Below the pieces are notes generated by a model. It saw only the letters and a list, made by a program, of their open reading frames with translations, ran no database searches and was not told the origin of the DNA. From positions 112,114,022-112,178,021 of the forward strand of contig CM040428.1 in the NCBI GenBank assembly GCA_022702705.1: a DNA stretch of 64,000 nt, read 5' to 3'. How positions within the stretch are numbered: the stretch's first letter is position 1; every line of letters begins with the position of its first letter. Made by a program: the position numbers and the translations under genes. Below, one piece after another: positions 36,601-50,400 of the stretch. This stretch comes from Papilionanthe hookeriana x Papilionanthe teres. Lineage: Eukaryota; Streptophyta; Magnoliopsida; Asparagales; Orchidaceae.

Positions 36601-37913
36601 GGGGTGCTACAAAGAGTTTTCAACTTTGGTTGGGCTTTGATTTTGGGATTTGGGCCCATTTGGGTTAGGTTTGAGTTTAAGCCAAAAATTGGGATTTTGA
36701 CTTTGGGTTAGGTTTGGGTGGAGTTTAGGTTCAAATTTGGGACAAATCTTGTTAGTGTTTTGTTTGTGGAGATATTATGAAGGTTTAGGAAAATATTTGG
36801 GGTTAATTGGAGTTGAGTTGGGTTGGTTTGGGCTAAGTTTAGGTCATGTGCCAAAATTAAGCTTTAGGTTTCAAATTGGAATTGGATCCAAATGTCAATC
36901 AAATTGGGCTTGGATTTGGTCTAAATTGATGTTGGGGATATTGAATTGAAGTTTAGAATTGAATTGGACCAAAATTGAGATCAATTGGGTTGATTTGGTT
37001 TGACATTGGGTCCACTTGGGTTAAAAATGGGTCAAATTGGGGGTTTTGGTAAAAGTGTGCTAAATTGACAAAATTGGCCTATGGTATAGTTGAATAAAAT
37101 GAAATTGGGAATATTTGGGATTTTCTGGAATTTTCTGGGAATTTTTGGAATTTATGGAATTTTTGGTTAAGAAGGGCATTTTGGGTATTTGGAGGGTATT
37201 GTGGGTATTTTTGGAAAATTTGGTATATTTGGCTAAGGATAATCAATTTGAGTGGAGAGAAATGTTTAGGATTGGTTTTGAGGAATTTTTGGTAATTTAG
37301 GTAATTTTGCAAATTTTGGGTAGTTTCAAGGACATTTGGTAGGTTTAGCGGGTGTAGGGCCCCCGGGGTCAAAAATTGAAATTTTGGAAAAATAAAGATT
37401 GATCAAGTTTAAGTAGAATGAAATCACTTTGGTTGAGCCATGAAGCAATATGAAGCCCATAAGAGCCATGAGAGGACTCATTTGAGACATTCACTATGTT
37501 GTTCCTAACTCTCTTAGCCAAGGGCTTAGGGGTTGAGGACCATCCATATGGATTATCTACCTGAGTCAGGAAGCCAAGCTAGGTATGAATGGTTTTAGGA
37601 TTTGGAATGTGTGTGAAAGTGTAATGTGTGCAGGTCAACCCTCAACAGACCAGGCCACTCAGGGTAGTCCTAAGGCCAAAGAGTCCTATAGGGAACTCAT
37701 CTTTTAAACCTCCACATTTGATCTTAACCCTCCAAGTAACATAGGAGTTTACTATCAAACTTATGGGGTTTGCAGGGAGTTTAAGAGGTGTTTAAGTTTC
37801 TAAGTGGTGGGTCCCATTTCTAGTCCTCTAAGATAGTCAAAGAGAAAGCCTAAGGATAGATCCTAAGTACTAAGGATAGAGAAGAGAAAAGACGTCATAA
37901 AAAATGAGGTCAA
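30534..37913 (-). repeat. Element A 5' LTR (about 7.4 kb)
   Basis: Reads TGTTGTGCGG at the primer-site side and ends near GAGGTCAA at 37913, where C's protease coding resumes at 37918. Contents from the 3' end: short AT tract (30617-30669), TATA-like motif (30758-30769), hairpins (30780-30975), TTAAA tract (32760-32930), CpG-rich island (34740-34970), G/T-rich tract (36150-37370) and terminal hairpin (37891-37911). It parallels A's 3' LTR with a few percent divergence. Short ORFs in it (for example 31325-31582 and 35603-36014) are broken in the other LTR copies and are not called as genes. Confidence 0.93.
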
Positions 37914-37917
37914 GAAG

Positions 37918-38917
37918 TGTATCAAAGGTGACTTGCAGCCGTTCTCCATACATGAAATTGGAATTCATGAAGATGCAGCCTATTACGCGCCTCCGAAGAA
38001 AACAATCTTCTCCAGAAACACCAAACCAAATGAAGCTAAAGAAGTTCGAGACGATGAAGAGCCCGAAGTTCTTGTCCAACAGTTACTCACCACTCCCTTA
38101 CAGTGAGATGGTGAAGGTTTCTCCAGAACTCGCACCCGAGGTTGAGGCCAGGGACGAGGTCATGGAAGAGACGTTGGAACAGTTGGACAAAAGAAACCAG
38201 TCATCGACGTTGATTGGGAGAACAGTTCCAAAGAAGAAGAAATCAAGAAAGAAGCAACAGCGCTAAGTCAGAAGAAACCCCAGTTCAAGATCTCTCTCGA
38301 AGATGAAAAGGATGAAGAATATAAATCAATGTACGAGAAGATTAACCACTATGTACATCCTATGACCCTAACCCCGATCCACCCTAATAAGGTCAAGGGT
38401 ATGATGGTCAAGGATGTGCATGGTGGTGGTACTAAACCAATCAAGTTTTACCGTGGTGCTTCTTCTTCCAAAATTGAAAAATAATGTACAATTTGAAGAT
38501 GTTGCATCATCTGAACTAATGAAACTGCCTTTTGAGTGGTACTCTCCCTGTGTTCAAAATTTAATTCAACGTGGTGTCTTACCTCGACGATGGACAAAAG
38601 GTCAATCGCAACATTTTGAAAAATTATGGAATAATGCTAGCCGGCCTCCAAATTCAAAACATGGTCTCGGATTCGGCACGGTAGGATCAGTTGACGATAC
38701 GGGATTTTGCTTGGTTGTCACTTGCGAGCCTAATGAAGACTGCTTGGAAGCTTCAGAAGATCTCGAAGATCTACCAATCATAGATGTTCCACCAGAATTC
38801 GAAGAAGAAATTAAATCTACAATAGATGAGTTAATGGAAGTTAACTTAGGTACTAGCGAAGAGCCTAGGCCGACCTTTGTTAGCTCCTTACTCAATAAAG
38901 AAGACTCCGAAACATAA
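37918..38917 (+). pseudogene. Element C: protease C-terminal part and linker, resumed after element A
   Basis: Coding picks up at CIKGDLQPFSIHEIGIHED, exactly the residues expected after the left fragment ending ...YYEGGEQ at 1219. An arginine-glycine tract follows (38125-38180), then PQFKISLEDEKDEEYKSMYE and a linker ending FVSSLLNKEDSE at about 38910. A TGA near 38104 and frame changes near 38480 break it. Confidence 0.9.
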
Positions 38918-38928
38918 TCAAGCTATTA

Positions 38929-39760
38929 ATGGAATTCAAGGATTGTTTTGCTTGGAGTTATGATGAAATGCCAGGATTAGCTCCAGAGGTCGCAGTTCAC
39001 AAGTTAGGAGTAGATCCCACTACCGTTCCAATAAGACAAGCTCCGAGAAGAATGCGTCTAGAGATTGAACAACAAGTAATAGCTGAAGTTAAGAAGCTAA
39101 TAGACGCTAAATTTTTCCGTGAAGAGCAATACCCGACTTGGTTAGCCAATGTGGTACCAGTCAGAAAGAAGAATGGTCAGATCAGAATCTGCATGGATTT
39201 CAGAGATTTGAACAAAGCTTGTCCAAAGGACGAATTCCCGCTACCCATTCCAGAATTGATGATCGACATTGCTTCAACAGATGAATTCTTCTCATTCATG
39301 GATGGATCATCAGGATACAACCAGATAAAGATGGCTCCGAGAAGATGAAAAGCTTACAGCCTTCAGAACGCCGATCGGGGTATCTTGCTTCACACGGTGA
39401 TGCCGTTTGGATTAAAGAACGCAGGAGCAACTTATCAAAGAGCAATTACGAGGATTTTTGAAGATCTCATTCACAACCAAGTCGAGTGTTTAGTGGATGA
39501 TGTGGTCATCAAGAGCCAATTAAAGGAAGATCACTTGTATGATTTGAGAATTATTTTCGAGCGATTAAGACAATTTAACCTTAAGATGAATCCCCTGAAA
39601 TGCGCCTTCGGCGTCACCTCTGGGAAATTCTTAGGATTTGTCGTCTGACATTGTGAAATTGAAATCAATCTGGAGAAGATTAAAGCTATCTTAGAAATGT
39701 CGCCTCCCAAAACCTTGAAAAAACTACGATCCTTTTAAGGGAAGTTGGCGTATCTTCGAC
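38929..39760 (+). pseudogene. Element C reverse transcriptase
   Basis: 38929-39348 carries fingers and palm up to FSFMDGSSGYNQIKMAP. A frameshift follows, and 39385-39648 continues MPFGLKNAGATYQRA, ECLVDDVVIKS and PLKCAFGVTSGKFLGFVV before a stop where A continues. The catalytic box is LVDD where A has YVDD, so the Tyr is lost. Inactive copy. Confidence 0.93.
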
Positions 39761-40365
39761 GCTTTATCTCGAATTTGTCAGGAAAGTGTCAACCTTTTTC
39801 TGCTTTGGTTAAGAAGGATGCCAAGTTTACTTGGGACTCCAAATGTCAACATGCCTTCAATGACATCAAACAGTATTTAATGACACCTCTCGTTTTAGCA
39901 GCCAGGTCTCGGGACGACCATTGATACTTTATACCGCGGCTTTAGACGACTCTCTCGGAGCCCTGTTAGCCCAGGTCAATGATGAGGGAAAAGAAAATGC
40001 TCTCTACTACTTAAGCCGTTGTCTAATTCCGACGAAAGTAAAGTATCCTCCTATTGAGAAGCTCTGATTGGCCCTGATCTTTGCCGCACAGAAGCTCAGG
40101 CACTACATGCTTTCTCATAAGGTCAACCTTATTTCGAAGTTTAATCCGTTGTAATATTTGATGACCTGTCTGACACTTTCCGACAGACTTGTCTGGTGGT
40201 CAATGAGACTATTGCAATTCAATATAACTTTTGTTCCTCTTCGTGCCGGAAAGGGACAAGTCCTGACAGACTTCCTTGCAGCAGACCCTTTACCGGCAGA
40301 ATTGCCTCTCAACGACGACTTGCCAGACGAGCAGATAATGAGCCTAGAAAACCCCGATGATTAGC
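39761..40365 (+). pseudogene. Element C first RNase H
   Basis: Broken frames through the gypsy RNase H, including AAQKLRHYMLSHKVNLISKF-like sequence at about 40085-40145 and 40158-40364 with LSDRLVWWSMRLLQFNITFV and GKGQVLTDFLA. Homologous to 23770-23528 of A. Confidence 0.85.
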
Positions 40366-40904
40366 ATTGGGAACTGTACTTCGACGGAGCATCTTCAGAA
40401 TAGAAAGATAAAGAATCACAAACGATAGTGCCCGGTAAGGCAGGAATCAGACTAATCTTTATAACACTGGAGCAGGGGATGTTAAGGTATTTCTATCACT
40501 TAACAGAACCGTGTACGAATAATGAGGCAGAATACGAAGCCCTCATAACGAGATTGGAATTAACCATTTAGATGGGAATAACAGATATCAATATCTACGG
40601 AGATTCACAGTTGATCATTCAGTAAGTTGCGGGACAGTACAAAATTTTGAAGCCAAGACTCGAGCAGTACTTTCAGTACGCCATGAAACTGTTGGAACAA
40701 ATTCCAAATGTAACGATCTACAAGATTCGCAGGAGAGAAAATACTCTTGCAGATGCGTTAGCTCGCCTTACAAAAGAATTTGCCTGCTTGCAGGATGAAT
40801 TTGTTGAAGTGTCAGATCAGGGACGTCAGGTTCTCTCACAGCTCGACATGGACACGATACACAAGTCAGGAAAAGAAGAAGAAACAATTGCGGCAGTAAC
40901 ATAA
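40366..40904 (+). pseudogene. Element C second (archaeal-type) RNase H
   Basis: All four acidic motifs are visible: LYFDGASS at about 40374-40397, NNEAEYEAL at 40516-40542, IYGDSQLIIQ at 40594-40623 and ENTLADALARL at about 40737-40770. Isolated TAG stops lie in place of Gln or other codons (for example near 40400, 40568 and 40622). Frame 40647-40904 is open. Confidence 0.88.
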
Positions 40905-41135
40905 AATGCGAAGAGCGGCGTCGACCGCTAATAGACTACTTGCAAACGGAAACCTGCCGGACGATAAGTTTTTAGCTCATCAAATCAAGAAAAGAACTCT
41001 GTCTTACGCATTAATAAACATCACGTTATACAGAAGGTCTTTTGATCAGATGTGGCTAAGATGCCTGAGCGGGTCCGAGGCTCGTGAAATTGTGAAAGAA
41101 GTACACTCAGGACTTTGCGGCGCTCATCAATCGGG
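40905..41135 (+). pseudogene. Element C integrase, N-terminal zinc-finger part, cut by element B
   Basis: Frame 40906-41220 begins in the integrase N-terminal region and reads ALINITLYRRSFDQMWLRCL and VHSGLCGAHQSG up to 41135. Element A continues PKMKMKIKRLGYYW at this point, but here B's LTR starts. The remaining integrase must lie beyond the right edge. Confidence 0.92.
41131..41135. repeat. Left copy of element B target site (TCGGG)
   Basis: Five bases of C just before B's LTR start TGTCGGC. The matching right copy should lie beyond the window. Confidence 0.6.
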
Positions 41136-44100
41136 TGTCGGCATATTTTTAGGTTATGTGTTTTATTTTGAAAAGGGGGTCGCCTACGGAAATTGTCGGC
41201 GAATTTTTAATTTAATTTAAATAAATAATTTGAAAAGTAGTATTTTATTTTTAAAAATAATTTTAAATTTGAAAGTTTTAAGATATGAAATCAAACTGAT
41301 CTCACATCTCGAATAGTTTATATAAACGAGCGCCGCATCACAAGCCGTGTATCTATCCCGAAGAATAGACACAGCTTGATGATGGGGCTCGATTAAATAA
41401 ACTAGAAAGGTTTGTGACATCCGTTTGGTCTGCGAACCGATTTTATAAGCCGACAAATTCCCCTGCTTAATATAAATGAATTAAGCAGGGTTTATATTAC
41501 CTGGGTTCTTTAAAATTCCCTATAAGGGCAAGCCACATAGTTAATTACATCTTAAGTGACGGGAATCACCTAAGAAAACTCTCGATAATAATCAATAATT
41601 GCGCTCTCAAGAATTTCAAAGTTTAAGTTTTCGAAAGGATTGAATTTTTGAATCTCGATAGGGAATGGATCAAGTTGGGAACATTTTATTTTGGGAATTG
41701 AAAGGAAGAAAAGTAGGAGAAATTACGGATTCGAAGTGAACTTCGGTAATCTCCGACTATCCTATTGTTTGGCTTGAATTTAAGAAAGTCCTAATGTTCA
41801 TTTAATGTTTTAATCTTGCCAATTTTAATTAATTAGGGCTTATATTTATATGATAAAATCATACAAATAGCCTGGAAGATATGAGGGTTTATATCGTATC
41901 GGACGACTACCTCGGAGTCCTAAGACCGGTTAGGGCTTAATTTGCAATGCAAATGCCTAACGAAGAGTTGAGGATTTATGTTGCACTAGGCGAACTACCT
42001 CGAAGTCCTATGGCTTTGTTGTTCAATTCCAGGAAAGTTTCTTTGAAGTAGATTCGAAGTTTTGCGACGACGATGGCCGTGCTTGCCCACCATGCTCCGA
42101 GCTCCTTGTTGTTGCGGAGGTTTAGTTTTAGAAATCATAAATCGGGGGATGAGAAAAGTGTTCCGGTTTAGAGAAGTCTTAATTTCCAAGTGTTTTTTGT
42201 GTTTTAATTAAAACAAATCTTAAAGTTGATTAAACAGAACCGATTAAGATCCCGCGGTTCCGTCATCCCGGCACCGTTATTTTCATCGAATTCACTTAGT
42301 CCAGATGAATTTGCTAAACCCAACTAAATGAGTTCCACACTTTCATTTAGACCGTGGAAAATCCCGTTAGCAACACGTGGGTTACATCATCCGAGGTATT
42401 CCCGATCATTTAATGAGACGTTTTAATTTAGTTGTAGTTGTAGTTTTGTTGTTCTGTTTGTGATTAAATTTTGAGTTGTCTTATATTTTGGAATGTTGTG
42501 GAAGTGAATTTTATCTTGTAGTGTCTTTTAATTTAGTTATGGGTTTCAGTTTCGGTTTCTGTCCTAAAGGTGTAGGTTTTCATGCAACTGTTGTTTATCA
42601 TGCAAGAAAAGTAAGTGCGATGCGATTAAATAAGTTGCAATAGAATAAATCGCAATAAAATAAAAGCGTACCTGGAGGGTCTTCCTGTCATCCCAAGCTG
42701 CACTTAAAACACAGTTAGAATATTTAAGCAAGTTCCTAGGTAAAGCTAAGGTAAGGGTTATGGTTTTCTACCACATTCCTAATCCTATAGCTAGTCATTT
42801 CCTATGACGTCTAGGTTCCCTGTGTTTTTAGTTTGAAGACGATTTTCTTCATCAAAGAACAATCAAGTTCACTTGTTCTTATAAATATCCTATCATATTG
42901 AGAAAGTGCTTAAGAAGAATCTTAAACATCTTTTCAATATTTCTAGGATTGTTTTAAGTCGAGAGAATTTAATTATGTAAATGAATCGATCGTCCGAGGT
43001 TTTCGAGTTTTGTTAACTTGCTCGGTGAACTAGGACATTTGAATGTCACTATAAGTGAAGTAACATTTCATTTGATACTCCATTTAGGAGTTATAATAGT
43101 AAAAGCTCCTAAGGGCAAAATGACATTTAATGATTTGTGATTCAAATTTAAGTTGAATTAATGATTTGAGTTTGGAATAGTGTTGAAGTTATTTTAGATT
43201 TATTTCTTCATGTCTTAAGTGATGTTATTTAATTCAACTTAATTTAATTTAATTTAATTTTTTAAGTTGATTTAATTTAATTCAATTTAGTTTGGTTCGA
43301 TGTTACATTAAATTAATTTGATTTAATTTAATTTTTAATTTAATTTGATTTAATTTAATTTAATTTAATTTAATATATTTTTTAATTTAATTTAATTTAA
43401 TTTAATTCTTAATTTAATTCTTAATTTAATTTAAATTTTTTTTTAATTTAATTTTTAATTTGATTTAATTTTTAATTTAATTTAATTTAATTAATTTAAT
43501 TTAATTTAATTTAATTTTATTCATTTTAATTTTAATTAAAGAGTTCAATTATTTAATTTTAGTTTAATGATTAAGTCTTTTAATGTTTTAAATTTGAATT
43601 ATCATTTTAATTAAGAATTAAACATTAATGAAATGATTAATTTAGGGATTTTTTAAATTAAAGAATAAATCTCTTCCTAATAATATCCCTATTTTAATAA
43701 TTCCAATTTTATTATTCTTCCAAATTTAATCAATTATTTAATTAAAGTTTAATCATTTTAAATTGCTTGATGGGTTTCTACCCTTCAATTATTAAATTTC
43801 AATCATCCAAATCAGATTAGGATCAAATATTTTACTTATTAATTTTATTAAGCCTAAAGTTTTAATTAAAGGGTTAAGATTTTAATTACCATTTTGCCCT
43901 TGAAGCTTAATAATTTCATAACTCACTAAATTGAACTCAAATGAACTTGAAATTTTTATGTGACTTCACTCATATGTCGATAAAGACATTAGAGGAGAAA
44001 ATGTGATTTTTCTGTATTTAATTTATTTATATAATTATTTTTGGTAAAAAATAGAGATTTCCAAGGAAAATTTAATAACATGACCAAGGAAAAGTTTCTG

Positions 44101-47100
44101 TCCTTAAGAAAATTATGGGACATTCCTAATGACCAGAGGACCACTTGGACCAAATTTTGTGATTTTTTGAATTATATTTTATTTATTAGGATTATTTTAA
44201 GTTCTGGAGTATTAATTAATTTAAAAATAAAATAAATGTTGAAAAATGAATTTTATATTTTTCAAAAATCTCTCTGATACCAAGGAAACCAGAGAAGCAA
44301 ATTTTGCAATTTTCTGATTTTTCTATGATTTATTATAATCATTTTAGTGAAAATGCTAGAAAATACATTTTTTTAATTTTAAAATTACCCTAGAGCTTTA
44401 AAAATTAATATCTCACCAAATAGGCCTGAGAAAAATATGGGGTTTGTTCCTAAGTGATTAAAATTCAAAATGTGACATTTTGGTGAATTTTATTATTTTT
44501 GTGATTTTTATTATTTTTTAATTATTAAAAATATTAAAATAATATTAAAAATCAACTTTTTAGAAAATTGAAATTTTAATTTTCTTAAATTCCCCTGATA
44601 TCAGAGAGGTTCCAAAACCAATTTGGTGAATTTTTGAAAGATATTTTGAAAGTTATGAATTTTTAAAGTTTAAAATGACTAAATGGCTTAATCAACCCAA
44701 TTAATAGAGACTAACCAAGTCCAATTAACTTCAAATTTTTATGGTGGGTTCCTCTGATCCTAAAGGTCAGTGGAGAATTGATTTCAAGTCAATTTGATCT
44801 ATGGTTAACTCTAATTAATTAGAGACCTATTTTGAGTGCTTAAACCAATTAGGGTTAATCTAAAATGAACTAACTCAAAACCTATTTTTCCTAGGGTTCT
44901 ACTGGTCATAAGGAACATCACCAAATTTTCCTAGAATTTATTTCACAACATGCTATTTATTGGAATTAAAATACTCAAAACGGTGACATGAATTTGAAAA
45001 ATCAATAACTCTTCATAGGGATGGCCTCGACTTTGGAAAATTCGGGGAATGTTCCCGAATTCGGAGGCTTCAAAGCCACTATGGTCTCATGCCATGGTGA
45101 ATTGTATACATGCATGGAGAATTAAATGTATGCGAGAGAGTAAATAAATTATAAAAAATAAAATACTTGATGAAATTAAATGATTTCTTTTCCACATTAT
45201 TCTCCTCCGTTCATCTGAGCGAGAGGGTATTTTTATTTTATTTTTGTGATTTTCCTACACAAAGTTATGGATTTTCAAAGTTACGGTAATTAAATAAATA
45301 GAAAATAACCCTAATTTTCTACTTATCCACGCGGCGCCACGCCATCCTCGGCGACTCCGAAGGCCACGCGTTGTCTCTGATTCGGCGCCGCCATCCGACT
45401 CGGCGCTCCGGGGGCCCGCGGTTCATGCACCATTGCGCGGTCCGGCTCGATCTAGACCGTCCGCTCGATACGCGCTCGATCCGACGGCTCCCGGTCATCG
45501 TCTACGGCCGGGTGTGCACCCGTGACCGTCAACCTTCTAACCCTAATTTCTCACTCGATTCTCAATGTATTTTCGTGTTCTTATGCTCTATGGATTCGTC
45601 TTGAAGAGACGAACACATCCATACGGTAAACATGCTTTGAAATTTATTCAAATGAAATGGAGAATCTCTGTAAGCTCGGGAAGAAGAATGAGTTCATACC
45701 TTTGCTCAGAGAAGTGAAGCTTCGATGCGAGAGTTGTTGCACCTTCGATTGGATCCTGCGAGCTCCGGATGAAGTCTCCCGGTGCAGTGAATTGTCTAGG
45801 TTGGACTTCGACCACGTACCGATCACAAAGCTTGGAGGCTGGAGCAACTGGGTGGCCTAGAGATGGGGCTTTTGCTGGTGAACACCTTCCCTTGGTCTGG
45901 TGAAGGTGTAGAACCAATCAATTTGGGAATTGGCTCACTGTGAGGAGGTGTCCTGGTTTTGGGCTTGGATTTCAACTCTGAAATTGAGCTCACAGAGAAG
46001 AAATGGCAGGGGGATTTCAGTGGGGATCAAGTGCTCTGTGTATGGGGAGTAGTCTGGAACAATTTTGGCAGAGTTTCCTTAAGGTTTGTTTTTAGCACCT
46101 CTCGCCGAGAGAGTGAGGGGTTTAAATAGGCATGGCTGGAGGCTCTCCCAGGGAGAGTTAGGGCTTTGGATCACCTGCTCTGGGCATGGGAAGAACAGCC
46201 ATGCTATCCATTTGGGTTGAGACAAGTCAGCAATGGAGAATTTCAATGTTGGCTCACATGTGAGCTTTCGGCCATGGTGTTTTCCGTGGTCGGGGTGGGC
46301 TGGCCGGCGGGCAGGGTCACCCTCGGGGTCGAGTGGGTCGGAGGCTGGAGGCTTGTGCCAGACAGTTGGCAATGGCCAAGTGTAAAGGCTTTGATCCAAA
46401 GTAGAATGGGGCATGGCTAGTTTTGGGTCTAAATGGGTCAACCCACCCATTTGGGCTTGGTGCACCCTTCAAGGTGGCTTTGGGTCTTGTGGGGAATCAA
46501 AGGGATCAATTTGGTTTGGCATGGAGAAGTCTCCATCCAAATATATTTGGATTAAATTTAGGTTTAGGTGAATCATGATTAAGGCTAATGAGCTTTAGGG
46601 ATTAAGGAAAGGGTCCCTCCTTCCTACCCAATATGGTATGGTGGAGTGTTCAAGGCTCTCATGGCTCACATGTGGCTCATGCATGGCTTCATGGCTCACC
46701 TTTGGCTTGGGGAAAGCTTGGTCAATTTCATGAAAATGGATTATAGGAATTTTTTGGTAATTTGATGGAAATTTGTATGGAACTTGATTTGGAATGATTT
46801 GATGATGAATTTAGGACTTAGGTATTGAGTTTAATTGAAAGTATGATGAGGGGAAATGTCATATGGGCTTTGGGACCAATTTTGGGCCTTTGGATGTGGT
46901 AAAGGATGGGCTTTTAAAATGGTTTAGGAAAGTGGGCTTTTGAATTTTAAAATGGATTTTGGGATGAAATTTTGGTAAAGGCTTGGGCCAAATAATTGTT
47001 GAGTTTTGTTTAGGGATGTGTCATGAGAGGTTTGAAACAAATTTGAGGTGATTTGGGTTTGAATTGGGTTGGATATGGGCCTTTTTGGTAAAGAGGCTAA

Positions 47101-48504
47101 GGTGGGCCAAAATGGGCTACCATGGGCCAAAGTTGGGCTAGAGTTGAAGTTGATGTAAAATAAATGTTGAGAAATGTTTATGGGAGTGTTTCAAAGAGGT
47201 TTTGGCTTTGGTTGGGTTTTGATTTTGAGGTTTGGGTCTATTTGGGCTAGGTTTAGGTTTAGGTCAAAATTGGGCTTTTTGATTTTGGGTTGAATTTGAG
47301 TGGGGTTTGGGTCTAAATTTTGGGCAAATCATGTTAGTGTTTTGTTTATGGGGATGTCAAGGAGGGTTTAGAAAAGATTTGGGGTTAATTGGAGTTGAAT
47401 TGGGTGAGTTTGGGCTAAGTTTGGGTCATGGGTCCAAATTGGGCTTTAAGGCCAAAAGTGAAATTGGATCCAAATTTCAATCAAATTGGGCTTGGATTTG
47501 GTCTAAATTGGTGTTGGGGATGTTGAATTGAAGTTTAGAATTGAATTGGACCAGAATTTGGGTCAATTGGGTAGGTTAGGTTTGACATTGGGTTCACTTT
47601 GGGTTAAAATGGGTCGAATTGGGGGTTTTGATAAAAGTGGGGTAAATTGGCAAAATTGGCCCATGGTATAGTTGAACAAAATGAAATTGGGAATATTTGG
47701 GATTTTCTGGAATTTTCTGGGAATTTTCTGAATTTTTGGATTTTTTGGCTAGGAGGGGTATTTTGGGTATTTGGAGGGTATTGGGAGGTATTTTTGGAAT
47801 TTTTGACATTTTTGGGTATGGATGATCAATTTGAGTGATGTGGAAATGTTTGTGAATGATTTTGGAGAATTTTGGGTGATTTGGAAACTTTTGAGAAATT
47901 TGGGCTATTCAGAGCTTTGGGTAGGTTAGCGGGTGTAGGGTCCCGGGGGTCAAAAATTGAAAATTTGGAAAATTGAAGATTGGGTGGATGTAAGTGGAAT
48001 AAAATCATTTTTGTTGAGCCATGAAGTCATATCAAGCCCACATGATCCATGAAGGGACTCATTTGAGGCATTCATCTATGTTGTTCCTAACCCTCTTGCC
48101 GAGGGCTTAGGGGTTAAGGACCATCCATGTGAATCACCTACATGAGTCGGGGAGGTCAAGTTGGGTATGGGTGTGTTTTAAGGGAGTATGTGAAAGTGTA
48201 GTGTGTGGGTGTAGTGTGTGTGCAAGTCGACCCTTCACCGAACCGAGCCACCTGGGCGATCCCTAAAGCCGAAGAGTCCTATAGGAACTCATCCTTTAAA
48301 CTTCCACATTTGATTTCAACCCTCTAGGTGATTAGGGGTTTATAGTCAAGTTTGTGGAGTTTGCAGGGAGTTTAGAAGTGGTTTCAATTTCTAAAAGATG
48401 GGTCCCAATTCTAATCCTCTAAGATAGTCAAAGGAAAAAGCCTAAGGCTAGATCCTAAGTACTAAAGAGAAGAAGAGAAGACCTCATCGAAAATGAGGTC
48501 GACA
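41136..48504 (-). repeat. Element B 3' LTR (7,369 bp)
   Basis: TGTCGGCATA at 41136 to GAGGTCGACA at 48504; termini TGTCG...CGACA. The segment order is the same as in A and the solo LTR: TATA-like 41316-41327, hairpins 41345-41535, TTAAA tract 43220-43525, CpG-rich island 45320-45545, G/T-rich tract 46700-47960, terminal hairpin 48480-48500. Very close to the visible part of B's 5' LTR (61748-64000), so B is younger than A. Confidence 0.95.
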
Positions 48505-48876
48505 AATGGACCCCGATAGGTGTGGTGGTCGACGGAGCACACCGCGCGTATTGGTGTTGACCGAAGCGATCAACAAAACCAACACGAGATGTCCGAAGTA
48601 ACAAACTTAGGACGAAGTAGAAGAGCTCTACTGGGGAGTGTCGAGTATATCTACGGGATCGGAGATTCTTGAACTCTCGGCGGGAAAGGAAAAGGAGGTG
48701 AATCCCGAATCACATGATTTGGGAGAATTTCGATTTAGATTTTATTTTGTTTCATGTTCAAGTCATGATGTGAGAGTTTAGATTTCAATTTGGAGTTTCA
48801 ATTTAGATTGAAGTTTGTCAAGATTAATTTGAAGAGATTTGATTTGAAATGAAAATTGGAATTTTGAAGTTTTAGA
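48505..48876 (-). other. Element B 3' UTR, LTR-proximal part
   Basis: Homologous to 18064-18555 of A. No gene. Next to the LTR the minus strand shows CTATCGGGGTCC as a weak polypurine candidate. Confidence 0.65.
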
Positions 48877-50400
48877 TGTAACATCTTCAACCCCAAAAGA
48901 AGATCGAATCGATCGGATTGGATCATTACAATGAGGAAAGATCGCAGAGTAATGCGGTATTAGATGTAAAATCCTTAACCTCAAGAGTTTGATTTTGATG
49001 TATTTCATTGCGATAGGGAAATGATCCTAAAGCAATGCGGTCTCGGATGTAAAATCCTTAACCCCGAGAATTTGATTTGATGTATTTCGGTGCGATAGGG
49101 AAAGAATCCTAAAGCGGTGCGGTCTTGGATGTAAAATCCTCGACCCGAAAGTTTGAATTTGATGTATTTCGGTGCGATAAGGAAAGAATCCTAAAGCGGT
49201 GCGGTCTTGGATGTAAAATCCTCGACCCGAGAGTTTGAATTTGATGTATTTCGGTGCGATAGGAAGAGAATCCTAAAGCGATGCGGTCTTGGATGTAAAA
49301 TCCTCGACCCAAAAGTTTGAATTTGATGTATTTCGGTGCGATAGGGAAAGAATCCTAAAGCGAGTGCGGTCTTGGATGTAAAATCCTCGACCCAAAAGTT
49401 TGAATTTGATGTATTTCGGTGCAATAGGGAAAGAATCCTAAAGCGGTGCGGTCTTGGATGTAAAATCCTCGACCCGAAAGTTTGAATTTGATGTATATCG
49501 GTGCTGATAGGGAAAGAATCCTAAAGCGAGTGCGGTCTTGGATGTAAAATCCTCGACCCAAAAATTTGAATTTGATGTATTTCGGTGCGATAGGGAAAGA
49601 ATCCTAAAGCGATGCGGTCTTGGATGTAAAATCCTCGACCCAAAAGTTTGAATTTGATGTATTTCGGTGCGATAGGAAAGAATCCTAAAAGCGAGTGCGG
49701 TCTTGGATGTAAAATCCTCGACCCGAAAGTTTGAATTTGATGTATTTCGGTGCGATAGGAAAGAATCCTAAAGCGAGTGCGGTCTTGGATGTAAAATCCT
49801 CGACCCAAAAGTTTGAATTTGATGTATTTCGGTGCGATAGGGAAAGAATCCTAAAGCGGTGCGGTCTTGGATGTAAAATCCTCGACCCAAAAGTTTGAAT
49901 TTGATGTATTTCGGTGCGATAGGGAAAGAATCCTAAAGCGATGCGGTCTTGGATGTAAAATCCTCGACCCAAAAGTTTGGATTTGATGTATTTCGGTGCG
50001 ATAGGGAAAGAATCCTAAAGCGATGCGGTCTTGGATGTAAAATCCTCGACCCAAAAGTTTGGATTTGATGTATTTCGGTGCGATAGGGAAAGAATCCTAA
50101 AGCGATGCGGTCTTGGATGTAAAATCCTCGACCCAAAAGTTTGAATTTGATGTATTTCGGTGCGATAGGGAAAGAATCCTAAAGCGGTGCGATCTTGGAT
50201 GTAAAATCCTCGACCCAAAAGCTTGAATTTGATGTATTTCGGTGCAATAGGGAAAGAATCCTAAAGCGGTGCGATCTTGGATGTAAAATCCTCGACCCAA
50301 AAGTTTGAATTTGATGTATTTCGGTGCGATAGGGAAAGAATCCTAAAGCGAGTGCGGTCTTGGATGTAAAATCCTCGACCCAAAAGTTTGAATTTGATTG
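48877..50400 (-). repeat. Tandem array, 82-bp unit, about 18 copies (element B 3' UTR)
   Basis: Units carry GGATGTAAAATCCTCGACCC, TTTGATGTATTTCGGTGCGA and GAATCCTAAAGCG (plus-strand spelling) every 82 bp, with 83-84-bp variants. Copies from 49100 to 50400 are nearly identical; those at 48877-49100 are more diverged. The repeated short ORFs here are an effect of the repeat, not genes. Confidence 0.96.

Noticed and set aside
45371..46465. ORFs in the GC-rich part of B's 3' LTR
   Set aside because: Open by GC content; no recognisable domain, and broken in the other copies.
49109..50300. Series of similar 67-95-codon minus-strand ORFs
   Set aside because: They repeat every 82 bp and are created by the tandem array, not by genes.
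49000..50400. CRISPR-like array
   Set aside because: Units are contiguous 82-bp repeats without unique spacers, in a eukaryotic transposon.
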